Below, in pieces: positions 19,389 through 26,859 of a DNA stretch of 64,000 nt. Made by a program: the position numbers and the translations under genes. Source of the stretch: Peribacillus frigoritolerans (GTDB taxonomy: Bacteria; Bacillota; Bacilli; Bacillales; DSM-1321); contig NZ_CP158190.1 in NCBI RefSeq assembly GCF_040250305.1, forward strand, positions 3,814,001 through 3,878,000, written 5' to 3'. The notes beneath the pieces are model-generated. The model saw only the letters and a program-made list of their open reading frames with translations, was not told the origin of the DNA and made no database searches. Within the stretch, counting starts at the first letter, position 1. Each line of letters starts with the position of its first letter.

Positions 19389-19978
19389 TTAGGACTGATT
19401 TTTTTGCTCGGACGGCCGGATTATTGCGGGGATAGGTCGAATTATTTGCTTAGACGGCCGGATTATTGTGGCGATAGGGCGAATCTTTCGCTTGGACGGT
19501 CGGTTTATTGCGGGGATAGGTTGAATCTTTGGCTTGGACGGTCGGATTATTGGGTGCTAGAACGGATTTTTCGCTTGGAAGCTGGATTATTTACGCTAGG
19601 GCGAATCTTTCGATCGGACGGTCGGATTATTGCAGGGATAGGTCGAATCTTTCGCTTGGACGGTCGGATTATTGGGTGCTAGAGCGGATTTTTCGCTTGG
19701 AAGCTGGATTATTTACGCTAGGTCGGATTTTTCGATCGGACGGTCGGATTATTGCAGGGATAGGGCGAATCTTTCGCTTGGACGGTCGGTTTATTGCAGG
19801 GACAGGTCGAATCTTTCGCTTGGACGGTCGGTTTATTGGGTGCTAGAGCGGATTTTTCGCTTGGAAGCTGGATTATTTACGCTAGGTCGGATTTTTCGAT
19901 CGGACGGTCGGATTATTGCAGGGATAGGTCGAATCTTTCGATCGGACGGCCGGATTATTGCGGGGATAGGTTGAATTA
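19389..19978. repeat. Tandem array of ~42-bp units (two ~21-bp halves)
   Basis: About 14 degenerate units of 38-42 bp follow one another without spacers. Each unit has two similar halves, one ending GGTCGGATTATT and the next ending GGTCGAATCTTT. A higher-order block with TGGGTGCTAG and GAAGCTGGATTATTTACGC recurs at 19551, 19673 and 19837, that is at 122 and 164 bp. Because 122 and the 38-41 bp units are not multiples of three, the apparent plus-strand frames shift along the array, so coding is unlikely. The array stands between cymR and the NERD-domain gene; a related array follows that gene. Confidence 0.93.
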
Positions 19979-20079
19979 ATAAGAAAGTACGTTACATGCC
20001 ACATTTAATTTCACTAAAATACAGGAAATCACTTTATTAACCGAGAATACTTCACTTAAATCTATAAGGAGTGGTTATC

Positions 20080-21069
20080 ATGATCATTAAAAACTGCAAG
20101 ATGCCTTTAAAAATAGACATGCTCGAAGCTCTGATGAGACGCTTACCTCATGGACATGCGAAGCAACCGGCAATTATTGAAGATATCAAAAAAATCAAGG
20201 CCGGATACAACGGTGAAAACAGAGTCTTCCAATCTCTTAAATCCCTTCCTGAAAAAGAGTATCTACTCTTTCATGACCTCCGACTAATTGGATCATCTTT
20301 CCCCTTCCAAATGGACATCCTCATTCTCACATCCTCTTTCCTTTTAATCCTTGAAGTCAAAAACATGGCTGGTGAAATCTTTTTCGATAATGCATTCAAT
20401 CAACTTATCCGTACAAATCCAGATGGAAAAACCGAAGCTTTTGATGATCCCATATTGCAAGTGAGCCGGCAGCGACAGCAGTTATTAGACTGGTTAAAAA
20501 CAAAAAGAATGAACAACCTTCCAGTTGAAACCCTCGTTGTCAGTGCCAATTCTTCAACGATCATTCGGGCCGGGAATACGGATATTAATAGAAAAGTGAT
20601 ACGTAAGGATCGGATTCTACTTAAAATTGAGGAATTAAAAAACAAGTATAACGAAGCGGTCCTTTCTACTAGAGCAATGAAACGATTATCGAATTTATTG
20701 CTTGATGGTCACATCCCTTATATTCCTAAACCGCTAGAGAATTATAGAATTCCGATTACCGCCCTCCAAACCGGAGTATTCTGCGATAAGTGTCATGCAT
20801 TTTCGATGGAGCGGAAATCAAGAAAGTGGATTTGCCGTACCTGTTTGGATTTTTCCCTCGATGCTCACATTCCGGCACTTTATGATTATCTATACCTCGT
20901 CAAACCTACCATTACCAATAAGGAATTTCGAAACTTCCTACAACTCCAATCCCCATCCAGTGCAAAGAAACTATTACTTTCACTAAAATTGAATCATTCC
21001 GGACATACTAGAGGCAGATTTTATCTATTAAATTCTCTCATAGAAGCAGAGGTAGGATTTCTCCGCTGA
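20080..21069 (+). CDS. NERD-domain (nuclease-related) protein with zinc ribbon
   Basis: The 329-residue protein carries a NERD domain at about residues 40-160: KAGYNGENRVFQSL, then FQMDILILTSSFLLILEVKN, matching the D...ExK pattern of restriction-endonuclease-like folds, and the family's later DDPILQVSRQRQQLLDWL block. A Cys4 zinc ribbon follows near residue 245 (CDKCHAF ... WICRTCLD), and then a helical tail. NERD proteins are presumed nucleases; their targets are unknown. The ATG at 20080 is eight bases behind AAGGAG. The last codons and the TGA stop lie inside the first unit of the downstream repeat array. As I recall the B. subtilis map, cymR and rarA are adjacent there, so this gene and its arrays look inserted. 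Confidence 0.88.
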   Translation: MIIKNCKMPLKIDMLEALMRRLPHGHAKQPAIIEDIKKIKAGYNGENRVFQSLKSLPEKEYLLFHDLRLIGSSFPFQMDILILTSSFLLILEVKNMAGEIFFDNAFNQLIRTNPDGKTEAFDDPILQVSRQRQQLLDWLKTKRMNNLPVETLVVSANSSTIIRAGNTDINRKVIRKDRILLKIEELKNKYNEAVLSTRAMKRLSNLLLDGHIPYIPKPLENYRIPITALQTGVFCDKCHAFSMERKSRKWICRTCLDFSLDAHIPALYDYLYLVKPTITNKEFRNFLQLQSPSSAKKLLLSLKLNHSGHTRGRFYLLNSLIEAEVGFLR

Positions 21070-21166
21070 TAAGTCGAATTAGTCCGCTGGTAGGTCGGAT
21101 TTCTCCGCTGGTAGGTCGGATTAATCCCCTGTAGGATGAAATATTCCGCTGATAGATTGAATTATC
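21051..21166. repeat. Second, shorter ~21-bp repeat array
   Basis: Five to six units of about 21 bp with consensus close to CCGCTGGTAGGTCGGATTTCT run from inside the 3' end of the NERD-domain gene to 21166; the last two are degenerate. The GGTCGGATT core and direction match the array at 19389-19978. The first unit encodes the end of the protein (VGFLR) and its stop. Confidence 0.88.
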
Positions 21167-21291
21167 GAGCTCACAGCAAAAATTAAATCCCCACACGGAC
21201 TACTATAATAGGAATTCCCCCTCTTTTATAGCATAATCAGCGCATTTCCCCCATCAGTTGTGATACCTTATATAAAAAGGAGAGGTGCGCA

Positions 21292-22563
21292 ATGAATATT
21301 AAACCGCTTGCTTTCCGGATGCGGCCTCGGTCGATTGATGAGATCATCGGGCAGGAGCATCTGGTCGGTGAAGGGAAAATTATCGCAAGGATGGTGAAAG
21401 CCAAGCAGCTTTCTTCCATGATCCTGTATGGTCCGCCGGGAATCGGCAAGACTTCGATTGCAAGTGCGATTGCCGGAAGCACGAAGTTTGCTTTTAGGAC
21501 ACTGAACGCGGTGACCAATAATAAAAAGGATATGGAAATCGTGGCTGCCGAGGCTAAGATGTCGGGGAAAGTGATTCTGCTGCTTGATGAGGTTCATCGT
21601 CTCGATAAGGCGAAGCAGGATTTCCTATTGCCTTATCTTGAAAACGGGATGATCACCTTGATCGGTGCAACGACCAGCAATCCCTATCATGCAATCAATC
21701 CGGCCATCCGAAGCAGGTGCCAGATTTTCGAGCTCAAATCATTGGAAACCTTTGATATAACCAAAGCTCTGGAACGGGCACTTCATGATGAAGAGCGCGG
21801 GCTTGGTGCGTATATAACGGATGTCAGCCTTGATGCCCTTACCCATTTCGCAACGGCTTCGAACGGAGATGTCCGCAGTGCGCTTAACGCTCTTGAGCTC
21901 GCCGTCATTTCCACCGAACCTGATGAGTCCGGAACGATTCATATAGATCTGCAAATTGCCGAGGAATGCATGCAGAAAAAAAGCTTCTCACATGACAAGG
22001 ATGGAGATGCCCATTACGATGTTCTGTCGGCTTTCCAAAAATCAATTCGCGGCAGTGATGTGAATGCAGCCCTTCATTATTTGGGGCGATTGGTCGAAGC
22101 CGGCGATCTTGTCAGCATTGCCCGTCGCATGGTGGTCATCGCTTACGAAGACATAGGTCTTGCCAATCCGCAGGCTGGTCCCAGGGCCCTCGCTGCAGTC
22201 GAAGCCGCTGAACGGCTCGGGTTTCCTGAAGCCCGGATTCCACTTGCCAACTCCGTGATTGAGTTATGCCTATCACCTAAATCGAATACGGCTATTACCG
22301 CAATTGATGCGGCTCTTTCCGACATTCGCAGCGGCCATAGTGGAGATGTACCAGATCATCTTAAGGATGCCCATTACAAAGGGGCCACTGAACTCGGACG
22401 TGGCATCAGCTACCTTTATCCGCATGACTACGAGAATGGTTGGGTGAAGCAGCAATACTTACCGGACAAACTGCGCAGAAAAAAATACTACAAACCGAAA
22501 AAGAGCGGGAAATTTGAACAAGCCCTTGCCTCGGTCTATGAAAATATCGAGAAAAAGAAATAA
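21292..22563 (+). CDS. rarA: Replication-associated recombination protein RarA (YrvN)
   Basis: RarA (MgsA) is an AAA+ ATPase of the clamp-loader type that acts at stalled replication forks. The 423-residue protein starts with the family segment AFRMRPRSIDEIIGQEHLVG, then Walker A GPPGIGKTS near residue 50, Walker B VILLLDEVHRLDK, sensor 1 LIGATTSNPYHAINPAIRSR and the C-terminal tetramerization region with YEDIGLANPQAG and PKSNTAITAIDAAL. GGAGAGG precedes the ATG. It is on the plus strand, opposite to region 1, and ends in a bidirectional terminator. Confidence 0.96.
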   Translation: MNIKPLAFRMRPRSIDEIIGQEHLVGEGKIIARMVKAKQLSSMILYGPPGIGKTSIASAIAGSTKFAFRTLNAVTNNKKDMEIVAAEAKMSGKVILLLDEVHRLDKAKQDFLLPYLENGMITLIGATTSNPYHAINPAIRSRCQIFELKSLETFDITKALERALHDEERGLGAYITDVSLDALTHFATASNGDVRSALNALELAVISTEPDESGTIHIDLQIAEECMQKKSFSHDKDGDAHYDVLSAFQKSIRGSDVNAALHYLGRLVEAGDLVSIARRMVVIAYEDIGLANPQAGPRALAAVEAAERLGFPEARIPLANSVIELCLSPKSNTAITAIDAALSDIRSGHSGDVPDHLKDAHYKGATELGRGISYLYPHDYENGWVKQQYLPDKLRRKKYYKPKKSGKFEQALASVYENIEKKK

Positions 22564-22597
22564 CTCCGGATCACTTCAGACCCGGAGTTTCTTTATT
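22563..22597. terminator. Bidirectional terminator between rarA and coat gene
   Basis: ACTCCGG and CCGGAGT form a stem followed by TTCTTTATT on the plus strand and by TATTTCTTTTTC on the minus strand, so it can serve both convergent genes. Confidence 0.82.
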
Positions 22598-23240
22598 GTG
22601 GGAAATGAAAACTTTTAACATGCCTCATGTTGACAAAAATCGCCTCCCCTTGAGCATTCACCATCTCAATAATGCCATCTTTCACTGCACTGATCATCCC
22701 GATATTCTGCGGATGCATCCCCAAGTCGAGCACTACCAGTTTATTGGTTAACTTTTTCACCTGCTCCTCCAATGTCCGGGCCCAGCTTAAAGATGAAACC
22801 TGTGCCAATTGTTCCCCTTTATTCAAACCGTATGGACCCTTTGCATCATCGCAAACCGAAAGCCACTTTAAATGATCCATCGAAATGAACATCGTTTTAA
22901 ATACTGGCGAATAAAAGACGAAATAGTTATTCATGATGCCCACGATATAACCATGAACCGAGTTTTTTTTTGTGAGCAGGATTTCAACAAACATCCCCTT
23001 CGCATTCATCAGTAATTTTCGGAACGATGTCTCGTCAATCTCCGGCTCTCCTCCCGAACCAATCTCCTCATCGATTATAGGAAAGGAAAAATTCTTAATG
23101 TGCCGGAATGGAATGTAACGGTAGGCTTTTCCAGTATACAAAACGATGATGTCAGAACTTACTTCAATTAAAATCCCCGCTTCATTTATATTCCCTGAGA
23201 GCTCCAGTTCCATATACTGGCCTATATGCTTTGCTAACAA
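22593..23240 (-). CDS. CotB-related spore coat protein
   Basis: This 215-residue protein repeats the same structural module as the CotB-type gene upstream: short beta-rich units that end in xHIKxx, such as IIVLYTGKAYRYIPFRHIKN, NNYFVFYSPVFKTMFISMDHLK and DGIIEMVNAQGEAIFVNMRHVK. That makes three Sm-like units, as in CotB. It lacks the serine-rich tail. The start is a TTG behind AAAGGGGG. Place next to cotB and shared modules point to a coat protein made late in sporulation in the mother cell, but the exact gene name is not known to me. Confidence 0.72.
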   Translation of the reverse strand: MLAKHIGQYMELELSGNINEAGILIEVSSDIIVLYTGKAYRYIPFRHIKNFSFPIIDEEIGSGGEPEIDETSFRKLLMNAKGMFVEILLTKKNSVHGYIVGIMNNYFVFYSPVFKTMFISMDHLKWLSVCDDAKGPYGLNKGEQLAQVSSLSWARTLEEQVKKLTNKLVVLDLGMHPQNIGMISAVKDGIIEMVNAQGEAIFVNMRHVKSFHFPQ

Positions 23241-23453
23241 GCGACTCTTCCCCCTTTATATTAAAATCAACCAAACAAAATGGTTGCTTGGCCATTTTAA
23301 AAGCATTTGAACATAAACTTTTGAAAATGAAAAAATAAATCAAAATGGTGTAACGAATCCCAATGAATCCATCTTGGGCAACAACGGCATGTCCACCTTT
23401 CATAAGAAGGCACAACAACTCGATCTTGGTTGCTGTACCTGTTTGGTATTTCT

Positions 23454-24449
23454 TTACCGGATATTTTGATTTGAAGCTTTGATTAGGTTCTCAATCCAAA
23501 TTTGCTTGAATGCATTTGCACGAGGACTTCTGCGTCTTGCTGATATTTCTTCTGAGCTTGAGCTTGAAGAGCTTTCATCTGAGCTTGAGCTTGAAGAGCT
23601 TTCATATGAGCTTGAGCTTGAAGAGCTTTCATATGAAGAACTGCTCTCTTCTGATGAACTGCTTTCATCTTTTCTACTTCCGTTTGCTGAATTTCCATTT
23701 GCTGAATTTGCGTTTGATGCACCTCCGTCTGACGAACCTCCATCTTCGGATTTTTCATCTGTCTCCTCTTCAGCTTCTTCCTCTACCTGCACAGTTAAGG
23801 CAACGAATTGGACATGATCAGTTGTCACATAAAATAATTCTTGATTATGCACAACGATAAGGTACGTATCAGCCACTTCCATCAGGATGCCCTCAACCCT
23901 CTCAGGTCCACCAGCGAAAACGGATACCCAGTTGTGGACTAAGCGAGTCAGAATTCCATTTAGTGTATCAGTTCCGTTATAAACAAATTCAGGCAATAAT
24001 TGTTCGTCTGATTGTTCTATCACTGTTACACTTTTAATATGGGAAATCGGGTATAAAACAAGCCCATCTTTCTCCGTGGATAAAACTAAAAATTCATCTT
24101 TCACATCTACAACCCGGCCAACTTTAGATGCCGGACCGCCGCCATTCACTTGAATGCAGCTAGTTTGAAGAGTTGCCAGCAATCCTAAAAAACTGGTCGG
24201 AAATACTATTTCTTCTTCCTCGGCCAATAAATCGACTTGTGACTTTTTCGCATTCGCGACAACGATTTTCAAATGATCCCTTACGTAATACACAAGTTGA
24301 GTTTGTTCATCTTTCCCTGTTTGTAAAACGATATAATCGCTTAATACTCCTATAAGCCTGCCTTCTCTAGAATCAGGCCCGCCTTTAAACACCCTCACCG
24401 ATTTTCCTGTTAAAGCATCAAGGTACGGTAAACCAACAGTCTCTGCCAT
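23454..24449 (-). CDS. cotB: Outer spore coat protein CotB-like, serine-rich tail
   Basis: The 331-residue protein matches the layout of B. subtilis CotB. Three N-terminal modules each carry a GGPxSxxGRL-type loop (VFKGGPDSREGRLIGV, NGGGPASKVGRVVD, FAGGPERVEGILME) and end in a HLK/HIK/HVQ strand. A low-complexity tail follows from about residue 230, made of tandem runs of Ser with YE or DE pairs, encoded by ~30-bp direct repeats at 23560-23650. In B. subtilis the tail of CotB is heavily phosphorylated by CotH; here it is Ser/Glu-rich rather than Ser/Lys-rich. ATG 24449 lies 11 bases behind GGAGG. Confidence 0.85.
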   Translation of the reverse strand: MAETVGLPYLDALTGKSVRVFKGGPDSREGRLIGVLSDYIVLQTGKDEQTQLVYYVRDHLKIVVANAKKSQVDLLAEEEEIVFPTSFLGLLATLQTSCIQVNGGGPASKVGRVVDVKDEFLVLSTEKDGLVLYPISHIKSVTVIEQSDEQLLPEFVYNGTDTLNGILTRLVHNWVSVFAGGPERVEGILMEVADTYLIVVHNQELFYVTTDHVQFVALTVQVEEEAEEETDEKSEDGGSSDGGASNANSANGNSANGSRKDESSSSEESSSSYESSSSSSSYESSSSSSSDESSSSSSSEEISARRRSPRANAFKQIWIENLIKASNQNIR

Positions 24450-24640
24450 TTTTCCTTTAGCCTCCAATAGTTATTTATACTTTAATGATATCCGTACTGC
24501 ATATATATGCGCCTGCTTTCTAATACGGACTCTGCTTATCACCCATTTTGTAGGAAATCGTCGTACGCCTAGAAATCCCCTTTTGAAAAATCACTTTTTC
24601 CATTCTATTCAACTTTTAAAAAAGGGCCTTACTTTTTAAT

Positions 24641-24669
24641 AAAAAAACCCCGGAATTTTTTCCGGAGTT
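24641..24669 (-). terminator. Terminator after small ORF
   Basis: AACTCCGG and CCGGGGTT pair on the minus strand around an A/T loop and are followed by seven T residues. It ends the 39-codon gene just upstream of it. Confidence 0.8.
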
Positions 24670-24672
24670 ACA

Positions 24673-24792
24673 TCAACAAATCTCTATATAGAATGAAATG
24701 GCTTTCCTTTGCCCGGATTTTGTCACGGTCATATGCAGCTTGCCTGCGTTTTTCAAGTTAGGATGGACAATTCCTTCATTCTCAACTTTCAC
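24673..24792 (-). CDS. 39-residue peptide, unknown
   Basis: A GTG-started frame of 39 codons begins MKVENEGIVHPNLKNAGKLH and ends AISFYIEIC. It has an AAGGAGG ribosome site ten bases upstream and its own strong terminator three bases after the stop, so it has the layout of a true small gene. No family is recognised. It lies between the cotB pair and an ABC transporter operon. Confidence 0.5.
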   Translation of the reverse strand: MKVENEGIVHPNLKNAGKLHMTVTKSGQRKAISFYIEIC

Positions 24793-24813
24793 TAAGCACC
24801 ACCCTCCTTAACT

Positions 24814-24841
24814 GAAAAAAACTCCAAATGAAATTTGGAGC
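24814..24841 (-). terminator. Terminator of the ABC transporter operon
   Basis: CTCCAAAT and ATTTGGAG pair on the minus strand and are followed by seven T residues, just past the ATPase gene. Confidence 0.88.
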
Positions 24842-24848
24842 ATGACAT

Positions 24849-25541
24849 TTACCTATGTTTTTCCTTTAGCCACCCGATTACCGATTTCCCACCTTTTTCG
24901 CGGAGATCTTCGGCTTCTTCCTTTCCAATGGCCTTTCCATCCTTGATTACGATTACCTCATCGAGGATGTTTTCGACTTCCTCAATTTCATGAGTCGCCA
25001 TGATAACCATTTGCCTTTCAAAATCGATAGAAGATAGCAAGCTCCGGACAATCGAATCCCTGACCATAACGTCCAACCCTGAGAATGGTTCATCCAATAA
25101 TACGACCGGTGCCTCCCGAGAAAGGGCTAGCACTAATTTAAGCCTTCCCCGATTACCTTTCGACATCGTACGGACCTTCTTCCGGACATCCAATTTCATG
25201 GTTTCCAGCATTTCAATTGCCTTATCCCGATTAAAATCACCAAACTGCGAAGCATGAAAATCAATATACTGACCTGCCGTAAAATTGGGATAGAAAAAAT
25301 CAAGCTCTGTCAGATAAGAAACAACAGAAGCTGTCCTCCTGCATACCGGCATCCCAGCGACCGTCACCTCACCATGATCCGGTTTCGCGAGACCCGCAAT
25401 CAGTTTGAGCAATGTTGACTTACCGCTTCCATTGGCTCCTAACACCCCATAAATCTTCCCCACTTCAAATGTGAGTGATACACCATCAAGGGCAGCAACG
25501 CTTCCATACTTTTTCGATACATCATGCAGTTCAACCGTCAT
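24849..25541 (-). CDS. ABC transporter ATP-binding protein (YtrB-like)
   Basis: This 230-residue ATPase has Walker A GANGSGKSTLLK, a signature motif written MSKGNRGRLKLVLALSR in place of LSGGQ, Walker B PVVLLDEPFSGLD and the H-loop MATHEIEE. The degenerate SKGNRG signature is common in the YtrB/YhcG group that pairs with GntR regulators. Its ATG overlaps the GntR gene by four bases (ATGA). It is predicted to power the membrane protein at 25919-26704. The substrate is unknown; relatives respond to cell-wall antibiotics. Confidence 0.9.
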   Translation of the reverse strand: MTVELHDVSKKYGSVAALDGVSLTFEVGKIYGVLGANGSGKSTLLKLIAGLAKPDHGEVTVAGMPVCRRTASVVSYLTELDFFYPNFTAGQYIDFHASQFGDFNRDKAIEMLETMKLDVRKKVRTMSKGNRGRLKLVLALSREAPVVLLDEPFSGLDVMVRDSIVRSLLSSIDFERQMVIMATHEIEEVENILDEVIVIKDGKAIGKEEAEDLREKGGKSVIGWLKEKHR

Positions 25542-25915
25542 TCCGCATCCCCCTGCTTCTTCAAAAACTGCTGTACCGCTGTCAGCATTTCTTCTCTCGA
25601 CAAGCCAATTTCTTTCATGTTCTCAACGAATGCCTCAATAACTTCCGTTCGGATCCGGGTACGCAGTGAAGCAATCAGCGCCGGATCATTTTTCACGAAT
25701 GTACCTTGCCCCCTTCTCGTCTCCACAATTCCATCCCTCTCAATTTCGGTATAAGTACGCTGTATCGTATTCGGATTGACACCCATTTCGACAGCCATTT
25801 CGCGGACCGATGGCAACTTATCCCCACTCTTTATCTCACCCCGTACAATTGAATAACAAATTCGATCGGCAACCTGTAAATAAATCGGTTTTGAAGCATG
25901 AAAATCCTCTGGCAT
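25538..25915 (-). CDS. GntR family regulator, YtrA subfamily
   Basis: The 125-residue protein is a GntR winged helix (PIYLQVADRICYSIVRGEIK, SGDKLPSVREMAVEMGVNPN, TIQRTYTEIERDGIVETRRG) with only a short helical tail, which is the YtrA type. Such proteins repress their own ABC operon. It sits between permease and ATPase genes, three bases after the former and overlapping the latter, so all three are one transcript and autoregulation is likely. Confidence 0.92.
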   Translation of the reverse strand: MPEDFHASKPIYLQVADRICYSIVRGEIKSGDKLPSVREMAVEMGVNPNTIQRTYTEIERDGIVETRRGQGTFVKNDPALIASLRTRIRTEVIEAFVENMKEIGLSREEMLTAVQQFLKKQGDAE

Positions 25916-25918
25916 CCT

Positions 25919-26704
25919 TTACACCTCAATCTTTCGATCCAGCAGCCAACATGAAGCAAGGAACATTATCACTAATCCAATAACATCCAACCCGCTTGTC
26001 AAAAGCGAAATATTTCCCCCGCCTTCTAAATAAAACTCCAATTTGGATTGAGACAAGCTAAACGACGAACCGCTAAAAGCTGGTACAGCCCATATATCAT
26101 CCAGTTTCTGATATAGCATTGTCTGGCCAACCCAATTTTTCAATAAAACCGTTCCTATAAACAGAAGAAACACTAACAGCCAACGAATATTTTTAATAAG
26201 TTGAATCCTTGCGAGTGCATGATACACTACCCATAAAAACATCATAAGCACAGCTATGACAATACTAACCGCCGTCATAACCCCGCATACCTGTAACAGG
26301 CCTATCAACTCCATATTTTCCAGCTGAAAGTCTTGCTGGAAATAACTAGTTGGTACCCTAAAAGCCACAAAAACTAAACAGCAGGCAAATAAAATGGAAA
26401 TCACCTGAAATAGTACACATGACAATAATTTACTTCCAAGCAACATCGCTGCAGACTGGGGATTGTAAATCCACAATTGCGTCTTCCCTTCATAATTCAA
26501 ACATCCAAAAATCAAAGAGAACATAATAAATGGTTGCAAGATCATAATTACCCAGGTAGACATATAAAAAATACCTGCAACTTCCCAATACCTGGATACT
26601 AAAAAAGAAATAAACACAAATCCAACTTGCGCAACCAACAACCACAAAAGTGTGGATTTCCCAATCAACCACTCCTTTAGCACTAAACCTTTAAATGAAT
26701 TCAA
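25919..26704 (-). CDS. ABC transporter membrane protein
   Basis: The 261-residue protein has about six hydrophobic helices (for example STLLWLLVAQVGFVFISFLV, LLQVCGVMTAVSIVIAVLMM and WLLVFLLFIGTVLLKNW). It ends DRKIEV, with a basic cytoplasmic end. It is taken as the permease of the downstream ATPase. The TTG at 26704 is preferred as the start because AAGGGG lies nine bases upstream; the open frame runs further 5' without a ribosome site. Having the permease first, before the regulator, is unlike B. subtilis ytrA operons. No specific family is recognised. Confidence 0.78.
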   Translation of the reverse strand: MNSFKGLVLKEWLIGKSTLLWLLVAQVGFVFISFLVSRYWEVAGIFYMSTWVIMILQPFIMFSLIFGCLNYEGKTQLWIYNPQSAAMLLGSKLLSCVLFQVISILFACCLVFVAFRVPTSYFQQDFQLENMELIGLLQVCGVMTAVSIVIAVLMMFLWVVYHALARIQLIKNIRWLLVFLLFIGTVLLKNWVGQTMLYQKLDDIWAVPAFSGSSFSLSQSKLEFYLEGGGNISLLTSGLDVIGLVIMFLASCWLLDRKIEV

Positions 26705-26859
26705 TTTTTCCAACCCCTTAAGAATTGTTCTAGTTACATAGTACACAGTTACACCAAAATATGTCAAAGGTATTATAAAATAGCAAAATATACTATTATT
26801 TTATTAAGAAATTAAATATAATAGATTAAGTGGTTACAAAAAGAGGAAGGAAGTAAAAT

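Noticed and set aside
19389..19978. CRISPR array
   Set aside because: Units follow directly without unique spacers, are themselves degenerate, and no cas genes are present.
19350..19979. Overlapping plus-strand open frames of 60-110 codons with repeats such as LGRSDYWVLERIF
   Set aside because: They are translations of the tandem array in different frames. Unit lengths of 38, 39 and 41 bp and the 122-bp block break the frame, and no ribosome sites precede them.
23479..23860. Plus-strand open frames rich in Glu-Leu or Leu-Ser-Phe-His
   Set aside because: They are the complement of the serine-repeat tail of the CotB-like gene, so low complexity keeps several frames open.
26705..26767. 5' extension of the ABC permease frame as coding sequence
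   Set aside because: No ribosome site upstream of 26767; the stretch more likely holds the promoter and operator (GTTAC repeats), and a TTG with AAGGGG at 26704 explains the start.
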